A stretch of 64,000 nt of DNA, from contig CM046870.1 in NCBI GenBank assembly GCA_025617745.1, positions 3,663,285-3,727,284 of the forward strand, written 5' to 3'. The notes beneath the pieces were generated by a model, which ran no database searches, had not been told where the DNA came from, and saw only the letters and a program-made list of their open reading frames with translations. The position numbers were made by a program, and so were the translations under genes. The number at the start of each line of letters is the position of its first letter. Position 1 is the first letter of the stretch. Source of the stretch: Heliocidaris erythrogramma. Its lineage: Eukaryota > Echinodermata > Echinoidea > Camarodonta > Echinometridae. Positions 1 to 13,016 of the stretch are shown here, piece after piece.

Positions 1-2807
1 AAATAAAATAAGTGTTTTGAAAACGCAGAAGTACATATAATTTACATTTCATTTGGGGGGAGGCTAAATTTGGTAAGAATGTGTCAATCATCTACTCAAA
101 TATACTGTACGATGAATTTATCATCAAATATTATATGTAGTATTCAAATAAATGATGATAAGTAAAGTGTTTCCATAACTGAAATTTCTTCAATTAAGCA
201 GCTCAGTGAGGCATTTACTGAGGACTCCTCCCCCGAAGTTCAGGCAGCCAAGGCTGTTGAGAACAGCTCCGACTAACAGCGCCGTCATGGCGGAGTATTG
301 GCGAAATAGAGAATAATTTCGTAAGTTTTGAACTAAATACAGAATAAATAGGGACAAACAAAGTCAAAAAATACAGTTTCTTACATTTTTTTGTTCTGAA
401 AAATGTCACTCCCGAGTCCCGACCAAAATCAACCCTAGGAATTAGGGGTGAGCTCTGCAAAACCGCAAGTCATGCAGTCATTTGAGTGTATGTGGAGCAC
501 CTACGAACGCATCGCAGTACGGTGGTACCACTCCTAGAACTGCCACGGGGTACTTATCACAAAATAATGTGAGATGATTATACCACAGACTTCTAATGAG
601 TCGGCAGTAAGTAACGGACATACCCCTGTCCTAATTCAGTAATTGCTTTCTTACAGGGTTCCCCCCGGTGAGAGAAGTGCGATAAACTCCCAAACTGATG
701 CTTTGTTTGTTTTATTTGTTAAAGAAAGAAAAGAAAAAGGAGGAAAAAAGATCGATTTTTTATAGGCAATATCGTATTGTCGTATTTTACTTTTTTTATC
801 GTACAAAATACGATAAAATCGTAGTAGTTTCAGTTTTTTTTCTTCTGGGAAACAGAAAAACGGAGTACTCCGTTTTTTGGCCTCTTAAAAATGTTAAAAA
901 TGGAGAAACTCCGTCTAAAACGGAGGAGTTGGCAGGTATGCAAGTACCTTAACTATACCCTCAGTTTCGAAACACAACAAAGCATATGGAAATCGTGAGA
1001 AACTCATTTTATATTTGTCAAATCAATAGTTTTCCATCCCATATATTTGTTTATAATAAATTGTTCATATTTGCACTGCTTGAATTTTCCTGATATCACT
1101 GCTTGATTAAAAAAAAATGTATACATGCCGCTTGTTATTTTTGTTTATGCATCGATTTATATTTATATGGTTATACAATCATGTACAGATAGATTTATAT
1201 ACACTTGAAATTTGTTGTAACACGTCGTGGCCTCTGGTCGAACAATAATATTAACGTACGATTTTAATATTTCAATGCAAAGTATTTTGACACATGCATG
1301 CACCTCCATGTAAATCATTAAAATTGCTTGAAATTATAATTTTAAAAACATGACAAGAAAAACACAATTTTAATGGGACATGGCGAATCTCAAATGCGAT
1401 ACAAGTTCCATTAAATAAATAAAAAACAAGTTTCTGTAACATTAACGCTAAATAAATGGGAGCAAAGAAAACCTCAAAATTATAGATTAACATCATTTAC
1501 TTGCAAAAATTATATGAACCCTTTCTTTAGAAATAAAATATTTCAAAACAATTTTTTTTAAAGAGAAATGATTTATAATTCTCAAACTAAGGAAAATATG
1601 AAAAACTGTTTTGAAATCACTTGACTTGAGTTATTTATTTCTCTCTATGATTTTTTTCTTTAAACAGAGTTACAAACTGTTTACAGCATAATAATATAAA
1701 ACAAATATTAATACATTATCAACAGGTACAGAAGTTGTATAGTTATCGTAAATGAATCATAATGAAGGAATTTCACAAGAGCATAGTTTGATGGCTTGAC
1801 AATAGTTTACAGAAAGATAATATTCCTAATTATAACAAACATATAATATCTACAAGAAGGAAGAAATGTGACACCTGTTTGCATTATGGACAGCACTGAA
1901 AAGATGACATTTCAAATATGCATATAATAATAATCACAAAGATATTCTCGTAGTATAATATTGTCCTATATTTCTTTCAATAAATACAAAATATAAAGTC
2001 TGCACTTAATTGATATAAGCATGGTTGTGGTTAATCAAACCTTTCCATTATCCCGAAGGGACTTTCCCCCCTTTAATATTATTTTGTTTTTGCCATTACT
2101 GTTGGCGATAGTTAAATAGTTCAATAGTTCAATAGTTCATAATAAATCACAAAATAACCTCCTTGCACTAAAACATTCTAATCAAAAGATATATAAATTT
2201 ACAAACTTTTCATGATCATATTAAATCATAAAAATCATTTCTCTCCAATCATGGAATGATTAATTATTAGAATGAGAAAAATACAATTTTATTTTTAATG
2301 AATATTTCGATAGGAAATACTTTTGAAGTTAAGTTATATATACCCCCACCACCCCCTGGGATCTACTCCAGTGCTTAACAACCTTTTCCCTTTCATCTTC
2401 TTCATATTCTTATTACACATGTATAATAATTATATCTTTACTAGATATATTATTATAGTTTAATTCCTCATTTTCAGCTTGTAAATTTTATTTTGAACTC
2501 GTGTCAACATTTTTTTTAACACGTCGAGGATTATCCTGTTAAAACTTACTGATCTGTTGTTCTTTGTTGTATAAACCCTTTGTCGTGTTTTGAAGGCTTG
2601 GAAAATAAAATCAATCCAACTTTCAATCAATCAATCATAATTACCATGTCCCCCACCCCCCCCCCCCCCCAACATCGGTAATTTAAAAGAGAAAAATGTT
2701 GATTCTTTTTTTTTTTAAGCACGTGCACACGAAAAGCCATACTCGGCGCAAATCATATAGCACCATCTAGTGATCGAGTTTCAGCAAAGGCGTTCGAATT
2801 CTCGCGG
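1..2807. other. intergenic, no gene seen
   Basis: AT-rich DNA without a convincing coding exon on either strand. It holds a small hairpin-forming stretch at about 860-930, where CGGAG and CTCCG motifs alternate, and poly-C/poly-T runs near 2,650-2,720. Short open frames here have no recognisable domain and no splice context. Confidence 0.6.
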
Positions 2808-2922
2808 ATGGGAAGCCTCCTGAATTCATCGCCCCACACGAAACTCCCGCACCGTGCGGATAAGTACGAGCGAATGCCAGCAGCAGGAATATCAAAATAT
2901 TGGCTTATCGCAGACATGAATG
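2808..2922 (+). CDS. candidate first coding exon, unknown protein
   Basis: An ATG at 2,808 opens 38 codons (MGSLLNSSPHTKLPH...) ending in ...YWLIADMN plus one base, followed directly by a good splice donor GTTAGT at 2,923. The 115-bp stretch and its upstream leader are more GC- and CpG-rich than the surroundings, as expected at a promoter and first exon. The peptide is polar and basic with no membrane segment, and I do not recognise its family. No downstream partner exon could be identified; a MITE starts about 80 bp into the putative intron. The open frame, codon content and donor are seen; that it is a real gene start is inference. Confidence 0.4.
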
Positions 2923-3003
2923 GTTAGTGCTAAACATTCTCATTTCGCATGTACTGTGGTATTATTCCTTGACCCGTTCAAGTTTTAGCTGATATATGGT
3001 GGT

Positions 3004-3636
3004 GTGACCATATTTCGCGCATGACCTAAGTTCGCGCACAGGGCAATATCTAAAAAACTACACAAGATTTCGAAAATCTGATAGCGCTATTAGATAGAGG
3101 AAGCTAAAATTACATATGGACTATATTTTCTTTTAAGTTGGGTGAGAAATTATGAAGATATTGACAAAATATCGGCAATTTTGCTACTTTTTGCGTCAGT
3201 TTCCGAAAAATATGAAGTTACCGACAACGGTCCAAAAATCCTCATTTTGACAGAAGATGTCATCAAAGTTGTAGGTAAAACGTGATACCAAATGATTGTA
3301 TGATATTTTGTCTTACAAATGATGCAATTATCTTCCCTTTGCTGGACCGCTACGTTGGATAACTTAGATGTTAATTTACGTGCGCGAACTTAGGTCTCGT
3401 GGTTTTTATGCCTTTATTTTTTTCAGTGTGTTGCGCGATCCGACACTGGGTTTCGAGATCGCGATATTTCCGAAATTCTTCGTCGATTAATGTTCTTGTT
3501 GAATCAAGTTTTAGTCCAGAATTTTGCTTTCCGTTTGGTATAAAACTTTATAAATAAATTATTGTAGAATATGAGAAATCAAGTATCGAATATCACATTT
3601 CTAATAAAAATTTGAATGTGCGCGAAATATGGTCAC
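3004..3636. mobile_element. MITE-like inverted-repeat element
   Basis: The 18-bp ends GTGACCATATTTCGCGCA (3,004-3,021) and its exact reverse complement (3,619-3,636) bracket about 633 bp. A second nested inverted pair lies inside: GACCTAAGTTCGCGCAC near 3,024-3,040 against its complement near 3,378-3,395. No transposase frame is present, so this is a non-autonomous DNA element. The target duplication is not clear and the superfamily is unassigned. Confidence 0.7.
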
Positions 3637-4141
3637 CCCATCATACGGTATATCCAGGTGGCGAGTCGAGCACAGAGTGCATTATTTCGGCCCACAAATG
3701 CACAAGCAAACGTGCATTGTTTGTTTTATACAACTTCCCCCCTCCTACTGAGCTTCCCCCAAAAAGCCAATGAATAAATAATTGAATTGTATTCCTACCT
3801 TCACGCTCACGCTCCATCCATCACTGTATATGAAACAAAACTAAATATCCAAAAGGAAGGAACACGAGAACAGAAAAACAATACAACATTAACAACTAGG
3901 CTAATGAATTCACAGCTAGCTAGCTGCGCTAGTCTGTCTCTCACAATCTGAATGCGCTGCGCTTATATATTTATTTTAGGACGTACGTACGTACGTAAGC
4001 GTATAAGCGCAGCTAGCTTTAATAGCTTATTTGGCTAGCTTAGTACGCGCGGGTTTTTTTTCTTGAATTTGATTATCCGAACACCATTGCGCGTACACTT
4101 CGCGCAAACTTTGACACGCCCGGTCGCGTCTTTTTTTTTTG

Positions 4142-5448
4142 TAACCAAGCCTAGGCAGATTTCGCATTTTTTCATGAATATTCATGACGCAGGGTCGGGA
4201 AACGGTTCCGATTGGTCTTCATGAAAGCACGGTCGGTGGGGGAAAAAAAAGTCCCTGGCCTGCACGCGCACGTACGTACCCATATTACGTGCAACGCTAT
4301 ATTTCGATCGTGTGTGTTCAACGTGTAGGCGCCTAGCCTACGTTCATGTATGTATTGTTTAATTCTCAACATATTCACCCCACCTATGCAATGTGACACG
4401 TAAAAAATTGGATTGAGCAGTCAATTTCAAAATCAAGTTTTGCATTAATTTATTGCATGTGCGTAGATCTAATTTAGTAATTAGCTCTTTTGAGGACACC
4501 CTCCTTTTCCGACCAAAATTGACACTGCCACTGGCATTACTCTGAAAATAGGTCTAGGCCTAGGCTATGCGTACCGTATATTGACAATTGCCCATCGTAA
4601 TGTTCTCCACAAATGAACTTTACAACAATATGCAGAATCAAGACACAGACTCTAGGCTAGGTCTAACAACGTTAGAGTCTTACTGTTCACGTTAGAAATT
4701 AAATTTCCTTGCATGCACACTGTAATTAGCACTTGCACCCTGCTCCTGTAACGCACATTGCCCTGAGTTAGAAGAACTGCAAGAGTCTTCAGGACTGAAA
4801 GAAGCAGACTACTACTAACGTTCCAATAGTAGTACTAACGTTAGTACCAAGAAAACAAATTATTTTGGTGACCTTTTAGCTGATGAAAACAAAGTGCGTA
4901 ACTAGTTATTGTAGGTAGATCTAAAATCATCTAGATGTAGATCTACCCCCATCATCAATCATTTACTAGTAGTACTGATTAGATCTAGGTCTAACTCATC
5001 ATGCTCATTGACCTTAAAATAACATTCACTTAATCTAAACTTAACTGAAATTGAAAATTGTAACAAAATTGGTCTAGTTAGAGTAGATCTAGAGTAGTTA
5101 GAGTCTTGGCTAGACATGATATCACACCATCACATTCCGATTCCATTTTGAAGTTGCGTCTACCACACGTCTATTATTAGGCCAGCATTTTGAGGGATAC
5201 GTGGAGGCAATTCTAACTGTTATATTAAGATCTAACTTAGATCGATAATAGATTCAGGGTAAAAACGTAGGCTAGGCGCCTATACGTTGAACACATACGA
5301 TCATAATATGCGTACGTACGTGCGTGCAGGCCAGGGACTTTTTTCCCCCACCGGCGACCGTGCTTTCATGAAGACCAATCGGAACCGTTTCCCGACCCTG
5401 CGTCATGAATATTCATGAAAAAATGCGAAATCTGCCTAGGCTTGGTTA
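4142..5448. mobile_element. fold-back element with ~190-bp inverted arms
   Basis: Arms at 4,142-4,344 and 5,264-5,448 are near-complementary over their length, starting TAACCAAGCCTAGGCAGATT and ending with its complement. They flank about 920 bp of AT-rich spacer rich in TAGATCTAG and CTAGGCCTAG motifs. No transposase frame is seen. Long arms around a unique loop are typical of fold-back DNA elements. A minus-strand open frame (4,172-4,399) lies wholly in the left arm and is probably not a gene. Confidence 0.75.
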
Positions 5449-5580
5449 AGCCCGCCTCACACTGTGCGATTTTTCAAGCGATCACTTGCGATGCGATGCG
5501 ATGCGATGCAAAGCGATATCGCAGGCCATCGCAGGCTACCACAGGATCTGCGATGCATGTCTCACACTGTGCGATTTTAG
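5449..5580. repeat. GCGATGC-rich element, end fragment
   Basis: Begins AGCCCGCCTCACACTGTGCG, followed by GCGAT pentamer repeats and a second CTCACACTGTGCGATTTT. The same end, reverse-complemented, closes the related stretch at 12,722-12,929. It directly abuts the right arm of the preceding fold-back. Confidence 0.6.
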
Positions 5581-5983
5581 CATTTCGCGCATGCGTACTT
5601 AATTACTGATAACGCGATTTGTAGTAGTATTAACTGACAAACGTAAACAAAATTCCTAAAACTTGAAAGGTAATTATGTTTTTTAAATAAAAATGACATG
5701 AAACGCATGTGTAACGAATATGTAGCCTATGTAGTAATTGAAATTAGTATAGAGACTTATAATTATAAATGAGGTAACCAACATTTAGGGGAGAGATACA
5801 TTTTTATGCTACGTAAAGTTATATGGATTGGAAAAGAAAAGATGAACTTCGGGTTATAGTTATTTAGTTAATCAAGTTATTTTTTTCCCCGACATCCATT
5901 TGACTTCTCTTGAACTCTGTTTATTTTGGATTCACCGATTTGTTGGTTTTTTCTTGGCAGAATGAAATATTGATAATATGAAT

Positions 5984-6162
5984 CAGGGGCGGATCCAGGA
6001 TTGAGTAAAAAGAGGGGGCACGCAAATGAAAGTTTGTCAAAAAGTAGACCCTATTTTTTTGGTTCTCGCCAGCTTCTCGAAAAGTTGCTCAGTGGAGGGG
6101 GAGGCGACAAATTTTCGCCAAACCTTCAAAATTCAGTAAGAAAAGGGCGGATCGTCTATGGT
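5984..6162 (+). mobile_element. hAT-like MITE, right end missing
   Basis: Begins CAGGGGCGGATCCAGGATT and runs parallel to the complete copy at 60,704-61,096 as far as GGCGGATCGTCTATGGT, then diverges. The right terminal repeat is absent. Confidence 0.7.
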
Positions 6163-6803
6163 CAATAATAGAATATAATAATAGAATCAGTTCATTGTTT
6201 TAATTAAGCAGTGATCCGGCATTTGCTTCTGTGACAATTGCTCTGGGCGTTATTTCATCAGAAGTATGGGTTTAATAGGGTAATGGTTTCCGAGCATTCA
6301 TCTTTTTTAAATTTTTCTTCTGTTTGATTGTCAGGTATTTTCTGTGTGTGCCCCGCCCCTTTAAAAGTTTGGATGTGCCCTGATCTTTGCCCCTCCCCCG
6401 TTCTCTATCTATATCATTCTTTCTTTGCTTCTCTTATCTTTTCTCAAATCTCCACATCACTTTCTCTCTCCTGTCCCCCGCTATTGCTCTCTTAATATTT
6501 CTCAATGACTATTAGAACTATAATTATTTCCACCCCCTCCCCCTCTCTCTCTGGAACTCTCTCACATCCCCTCTCAGTAAACAATATTCACATACCGTAG
6601 GACTGAGTGAAACACCGAGCTGTTCGTGACATAGGTATCATGCATCTTTATTGGAGACATGCTGAATATCCCTTACAATAGAGAGATGAAAGCTGCATGT
6701 TAAAGAAAAGTTATGAATGAAGAAAAAAGTTACTCTATTTTATGGGAAATACAAATGAAATGATTTTGATAAAAGAAAAGAAAAGACAGAAAGATAGAGG
6801 GAA

Positions 6804-6839
<36 letters not shown>

Positions 6840-8327
6840 TGCTTACAGTGAGTCAAGCATAGTTCCAGTAAACACACAAGGTCCATTTTCCTGAAATGAA
6901 GACACAACCCCACCTCTGTGTATGTATACATTTTAACAAACAAACCATGTGCATTACATTTAGTGGAATATCTGCTTAATAGCAAATCAATACCTCAAAA
7001 AACATTACCAATATTATAACAAATATTAGTATACAAATTACATGTATAGTAACATAATTGTCTATCTGGGGGAGCATTTCAATACATTTGTCATTGTCAA
7101 CCATTTTTTACTTGTTTTATGCACATCATGATCTTAAATAGTATCTTAACACAAATTAGCTATACAAATATAATAAAATTTCTTGATCAAAATTTACATA
7201 ACATGTATATTCACTTTCATGAGAACACACCATATATAATCGTAGATCCAGTATTAAATAAAATTCCTTCATATGTTTCTGTATCCTTTTCCCCCTCTCT
7301 CACTTTTTTCATTCTCACCTTTTTCATTATCAATGATTCGAAAATATCAAATTATATTTCTGCACAAACATGATATAAGCAATCATATCTTATGTTGACA
7401 TTTGGAGAGCACTTTTTTGAGGTCTTCTATTAGAGCGAAACTCTAAATAACCCAAATAAGGTACAAGCGGGTGAATAATACTGAGTGGATTTTTTGTTTT
7501 TTCTTTTTGCTAAAAACCAAATTGGAAATTGATTACATTTAACAAGTTGTATAAAAATATTCAGTTGTTTGTTGAAGTTGTGAATCCTTATTTAAATATT
7601 CTGGTTATGAATGAAGAAAAAAAATCGACAATTATTTATCAAGTCTATAAACATGTTTTTTTGAAGTACAGTTTATACATACATAATAGTTAACCTATTA
7701 TTAAATATGAAATACAAATTTTGTATTTTGTCACAGTGATTCCAATAAACCCAAATTTAAATTTCATTTCACAAGATTGTTAATAATTGTTAATCATTAT
7801 TATACTTGTCTGATAACTAAAGAATTACAATTCGCACTTTCTTTTTATAACAGAGGCTAAACAAAATGCATTGCATAGAATACCTTCCAGTCATTGTATA
7901 AAGGAAGTGCAAGCACACTAGAATATTTTTTTCTTCTTTCAGCAATACAAACAGAAAAGAAATTCAGTAATTATTAAAAACCTGTAACATGTAATGAAAC
8001 CATAGTTTACCCCCCCCCCCCCAACAAAAGAAAAATACATGTAATTGAAAGACAATCATTTTTCCCCTGCTCATGCATGGATTTGGTGTTGTTGTTTTTT
8101 TTCCATTTGAATCACAACTAGCTGAGACAGAGAGTTGTGCAATTAGATGTTGTTCCTGATTGTACATTTATTTCATGGATTCTCAGTAGTTCACATGATT
8201 TGTTGAAAATAAAAACGTTTCATCTCCCAATTTTCAAGTAACTACATTTTTCAAATGCAAATTTTGCTTGAATCATCAATATATAGTATACTGTATAACA
8301 AACAATACAATTATCATATAATAGAAA
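6163..8327. other. intergenic, simple repeats only
   Basis: No gene seen. There are CT-rich stretches at about 6,420-6,570 and a (GA)n microsatellite at about 6,806-6,836; the short frames over them are repeat artefacts. The rest is unremarkable AT-rich DNA. Confidence 0.6.
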
Positions 8328-8425
8328 GGTTTCCGTTCTAAAAAGGGAGGCACAATGCACATTTTTCTTCCAAAAAGGGTGGGGGTACGGGCCAGATGTG
8401 CCCCCCCCCCCTAAATCTGCCACTG
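8328..8425 (+). mobile_element. hAT-like MITE, right-end fragment
   Basis: Matches the right end of the 60,704-61,096 element: CTTCCAAAAAGGG, then ACGGGCC, TGTGCCCCCC and a terminal ATCTGCCACTG. The left part is absent. Confidence 0.55.
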
Positions 8426-8460
8426 CTTCTGTTAGCTATGATTGCACCAATGTTTACAAG

Positions 8461-8575
8461 TGGGTTTTTACAGACACATATTAATCAGACTGTTCAGACA
8501 TGATTATTTACTTTGGGGGAAATAAAAATGCCATCTGAAAGACAGGATTCATTTTTAAACCAGGGTCCGTCAAAG
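8461..8575 (+). repeat. dispersed repeat, copy 1
   Basis: GGGTTTTTACAGACACATAT...ATCAGAC...ATGATTATTTAC, then a CCATC-GAAAGAC motif and CCAGGGTCCG. The same order of motifs recurs at 24,131-24,240, so this is a dispersed family of undetermined class. Confidence 0.5.
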
Positions 8576-9219
8576 TTGGTTTGGAGGCTGTTGATCAGGA
8601 CAGTGGAATCGTCTCCAAATAGTTTGAGCCAAGGGGTATAGGCTTTCACCATATGCTGGCTATGTCACTGTCTGTGTCAAGAAAACCTTTAGTATAGGAA
8701 AGCCTTATGAACTATGAGGGGTCAAATCTGGATATTGAATTATGCTAATTGACAAAGTTTTGTGCCTGCAAAGTAATTTAACTGTAAAGTTAGTAATCAC
8801 AATTTGAATAACAACTAGAATCTCACTATTTTCAGAGATTTCATGTCCACATACATAAAAAGCTTTGAATAATGTCTCAAAAACTAGTACCGATTTTCGA
8901 AAATCAACATTGCCCTGTTTGTGAATGCTCCTATACTGATAGTTTGCATGCAGAAACCCTGGTCAGTTGTAAAAGAGTGTCTGCACTGTAAGACTACCAT
9001 ATGTCATGTACTATAGCTGCTCCTGACATGACCAGAAGGTAGCTGAATTAGGCTTCTCTCAAGACAATGATTTTCTGATTACGTGTCAAATTAGGGTCTG
9101 TGTTTGCAGACAACATAATTTCCTAGTGTGGGGGTGATTTTTTCTTTTTTTTTGGGGGGGGGGGGGGGATTGAACAAAGAAAATACCACCTTCAATCCAT
9201 ATGATCTGAAGGAGACGGC

Positions 9220-9337
9220 TCAGATATTAACGGTTTGATGTTGTAACAGTTCTGAGTAGGTATCACCAGGTATGGGATTGTGCTCCAAGTTGATTTCTTC
9301 AATGACAGACATGCCAAAGAGTTGCTTGCATCCAGAT
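9220..9337 (-). CDS. LRR gene, terminal exon
   Basis: After acceptor TTGCAG, the frame reads SGCKQLFGMSVIEEINLEHN then PIPGDTYSELLQHQTVNI and stop TGA at 9,220-9,222. INLEHNPI matches an LRR cap. The phase needed differs by one from that of the preceding exon's donor. Confidence 0.5.
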
Positions 9338-9897
9338 CTGCAAGGTAATCGAGGGATCAAAATAGATGTTCTTATTTATCAACACATTTGCTTGAAATTC
9401 ATGTACGGTATTTAATTTTTCATTGATAGAAAAACCAAATGTATTGTCATTTCATTTGTTCTTATTAATATTCAAATATGGATTTTAATTTGTGAATCAT
9501 GAAATTATGGATGCCAGAATTACTCAAACATACATGCAGGCAGATTCATGGGGTGAAGTGAAAACTGAAGAGGCCAACCCCCCTCCCCCCCCCCCCCCAC
9601 CCTTAGAGAAAAACAAAGACATAAAAGGGCTTTTTGAGGATTTTTTTTCCTGCAGCCCCCTTTTGGACTAAATAATGTTATAACCCTGGATGTAATTTAC
9701 CTGGGAAGGGCTGGCAGCTGGATTCCAAAAATCATAATTACCGGGAATAAATAGGGATTTTGTTTTGCTCGATACAAGACAGAAATCCAGCAAAGTCCAG
9801 CACAAGCTGAATTCATTCCTGGTTTTCAATCCTTATTATTCATGTATTCACATTTCATATTTATTCAGACATATGAGTGAGAAATAAGAGAACATAC

Positions 9898-9990
9898 CTG
9901 TGATTTCATTGTCACTCAAATCTAAAATTCTGAGGGATGACAGTTCATAGGGATGACAGTTCATAGAAACTCTCTGGCAAGGTGGATATT
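9898..9990 (-). CDS. LRR gene, exon with 16-bp tandem duplication
   Basis: Reads ISTLPESFYELSSL and, after a duplicated CTATGAACTGTCATCC, ELSSLRILDLSDNEIT before a donor AG/GTATGT at 9,898. The two copies of the 16-mer are in different frames, so the duplication breaks a canonical leucine-rich repeat. The upstream splice boundary is uncertain. Confidence 0.5.
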
Positions 9991-10649
9991 GGGTGAAGCA
10001 TTTATAGCTTCTATAGGATGGTCATCTGGTAGATTTCATCTGATGTTTACAGCTTCATTAATAAAACATGAGAGGTACAATGATAAGTAATAAAGAGCTA
10101 ATAATAAAAAGAAACAAAGGGTACATTAACTAAATCCATCAGTTTAGTAACACCCTTGATTACTCTACAATCAAACTCATTCTCACTGGCTTAAATCAGG
10201 GAAATGTAACTAAGAGTTAATTACATTTCCCGGCTTAAATCAAACAGCAAACAAATTATCAGCATTATACTGTACTTGAATACACTTTACTGGATAGATG
10301 TTTGACAAAGAATAAAAACTGATTAAGAGATTTCTTTGCTTCGCTCAGCCTGAATGCAAATCATTCAAAATAATTTTGTGCAATTGCAATTAAAATGAAA
10401 ATCTATTCATTTATAAAAATATGTTTTGACAGATTAAATCAAAATTAAGCATTTTATTTGAATGAAAAGTGTCGTCCCTATGATATCTGTTGTGTTCATG
10501 TCATTTCTCTGCAAATTATACGACTATCTTTTTGAACAAGTAAATTCAATCAAAATAAAAGAAAAAAGACAAGGTAAAAGTTAAAAAAAGGAACCTGCAT
10601 GACAAGTTATAATTTTCTTTAAAAGTCTGTTTTCAAAAACAATTCTTAC

Positions 10650-10785
10650 CAGTAACTTTTCCAAGGCAATTTCTTTGACATTACAGTGCGTGCATTGTGG
10701 GAAAGATCGAGGGTTGATAGCACTGCGTTTCTCATGGATGGTATACTGCTTGCAGAACAGCTTCCAAGAGACAGCTTGAAAAATC
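10650..10785 (-). CDS. LRR gene, repeat exon
   Basis: Bounded by acceptor CATAG/GATTTTT and donor CTG/GTAAGA. One frame reads KLSLGSCSASSIPSMRNAVL then STLDLSHNA, about one and a half leucine-rich repeats. The expected continuation CNVKEIALEKLL is in a different frame, so a small indel is likely between them. The frame dictated by the first exon's phase reads neither LRR core. Confidence 0.5.
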
Positions 10786-11539
10786 CTATGAAAAGATAGT
10801 AAAATAAGTTTCAATTAGAAAATGAGCTATGCAATGGGGGAACAAAAGCCAGAAACATGTTACAAACTTTCTTACATTCTTGACATCAGTAGCCAGCTTA
10901 CTTGTGATTTATGAGTGACATTTTAAAATACATTCTTAACTTATCAATATGAATATTCTGAAACAAATAGTACAACATAATCATGATCATATAAAGTAGA
11001 TCTCACAATAACTTTCAAAGTATTAACATGTAGCTGTTGACTGCTGAATTCTCTTATTCCCTAAAGTTTGCTCAAAACTTGATACAGGACCCACCTGATT
11101 CAAGAAGGCAATGGGTTAACTAAAAAAGAGATTATGTTTGAATAATGGGAAGTAAAATACATTGCAGCTATAAAAGTATTTAAACACTTATTGTTATGCG
11201 AACAAGGTAAATGATACCCAAAACCTCACCTTCAGTCCTAACAAATTGAATAATGAAGAATTCTTTGATCCTTAATCATAAATTTGAGCAAAAACCTGAA
11301 ATAAATTTGCCTGTCATCTCAACTCGGCTTAGTATTGGGTGAGCTGTGGATAATAGTACTTAGTAGAGTGCAAAAACTGAGAGGCACAATATATATCGGC
11401 CTATTAATTAATATAAATAAAATCCATTTATCCAGCATGGCAAAGAATCCTACAGTAGAAGAGAGGGGAAATTTTTATAAATATTATAGATCTAATACAT
11501 CTATATATTGAGAAAAAAAATACCGAGAAAAGCAGCTAC

Positions 11540-11604
11540 CTAAAATTTGTATGCTGTTTACGACGCATGTATAAAGCACTGATGGACATGGCTGCCGAGC
11601 CCAT
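11540..11604 (-). CDS. LRR gene, candidate first exon
   Basis: An ATG at 11,604 (reading leftward) opens MGSAAMSISALYMRRKQHTN followed by F and a phase-2 donor AG/GTAGCT at 11,540. The upstream sequence is GC-richer, with CpGs. Assignment to the LRR gene rests on strand and proximity only. Confidence 0.4.
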
Positions 11605-12721
11605 ATCTCAGGGAAGTTGAGGTACCGAAACGAGGCAAGCGTCGGTCCAGCACCCTAAGGGCCAAATAATTTTAATAACCGTACATACCGTACTTCTTCG
11701 GCCAGCTGCCAGCTGCAACTCTCTCTCTTCTAACTTAGAGTTAGACGAGGCAACTATGAACAACTTACATATTATTTATTCTTGTGCCCACAACGTAGAC
11801 TAGACCTAGACTACTAGTAGGCCTAGTACAACTCATGTCATAGCCCGACCAGACAGCGCGACAGGGATGTGTAGGGTTACTCTTGTCACTGCTTCTGCCG
11901 CTGTTGAGTGTACTTTGTGGGTTAGAATTGAGATGAAAGGACTCCGAATTTCGGGGGAATAAGGACCTTCAAATAGTAGTCCCTAAAAAAGTTAGACTTA
12001 GACTGTTTAATAGAGGTCAGTAATAAATATGCATGGGGTTTTTACATTTATTTATCTGTAAGTAATTTAAATCTAGTGCCTTGTAACTTTCTTTGTTTTA
12101 CTTTAATTTGTTTTACTTTACTATTATAGTTTTAGGTTAATTAGATTCCTTTTTAGATTTCAATTAGATTTAATTAGAATTACAAAGTAGGCCTAAGTAG
12201 TAGTACTAGTAGTAAGTCAAAGCGTCCCACAATTACCTAGTTAATCTTCATGATCTTAGGCCTAGATAATTTATAATGTACAAATGTGTGCATCAGACTT
12301 CAAGTTCTGGTATGATTTGGCAATGAGAATCCCAGACCAAATGAGGTTCGCCAAAACGATAAAGTTAAATTTTCAGGGTAAAATTCCCATCCAAAGTGAC
12401 AGCCATACTCAAGTCAGATCTTCGAGTTCGACCCATTGCATTCCTGCACTGCGCAAAACGATGAAATCACACTCCAATTAAATCCTATGTACGGGACTAC
12501 ATATGCAAAAAATTTGTGCGATAAAAAATGCATAGTGCACAATTTCATCAAATTACTTACGGTTATATCCAATCTCGTAACATGTTTCCGTCTTCATTCT
12601 GTCTTTTGTCACGCGATTGTGATAGGCAGGCAGGCTGATGTTAAATAATGATGGCCTATCCGGCTATCCTCCCACATTTGAAGGAGAACCTCCTGCCCTT
12701 TATCCGTTGTTCCTCTGTCCA
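11605..12721. other. intergenic upstream region
   Basis: No gene supported. The first few hundred bases lie just upstream of the LRR start and may hold its promoter. A CTAGTAGTAGTA-type low-complexity patch lies near 12,180-12,215. Confidence 0.5.
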
Positions 12722-12929
12722 CTAGATGGAAATCGCATCGCATCGCATCGCATCGCATCGCAACAAAATTTTTGAACATGTTCAAAACCCTGCGATGCGA
12801 GGCGATTGCTTGCGATATTGGGAAAATCGCAAGCTGTTGCGTCGCAAGACCTCTCACACTGCACGATATCGTGCGATTTCCTGCGATGCGAGGCGATATC
12901 GCAGGAAATCGCACAGTGTGAGGCGGGCT
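12722..12929. repeat. GCGATGC-rich element
   Basis: Starts with repeats of ATCGC (CGCATCGCATCGCATCGC) and holds a palindrome, CCTGCGATG...CGATATCGCAGG. It ends AATCGCACAGTGTGAGGCGG, the reverse complement of the start of the 5,449-5,580 element. CpG-dense. Both strands read open over it because of the pentamer, so the frames are not genes. Confidence 0.6.
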
Positions 12930-13016
12930 TTTTACACACAAAAAAAGACGCCTCCCGGTCATTGCCACTTGCATTGTTGACGTGAATGACGTCATTCTGA
13001 GTGCAGAAAATGCACT

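Larger units (their letters stand above)
9220..11604 (-). pseudogene. leucine-rich-repeat gene, probably degenerate
   Basis: Four minus-strand exon-like pieces share one direction: 11,540-11,604 (start), 10,650-10,785, about 9,898-9,990 and 9,220-9,337 (stop). Leucine-rich-repeat cores LSTLDLSHN and LRILDLSDNEIT are unmistakable, and the last exon continues with INLEHNPIP. Such repeats form a curved protein-binding solenoid, usually intracellular when, as here, no signal peptide is visible. The frames do not join cleanly: the second piece appears shifted within its repeat, the third contains a 16-bp tandem duplication, and splice phases disagree. Either this is a decaying gene, the assembly has small indels, or exons were missed. 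Which LRR protein it is cannot be said. Confidence 0.6.
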
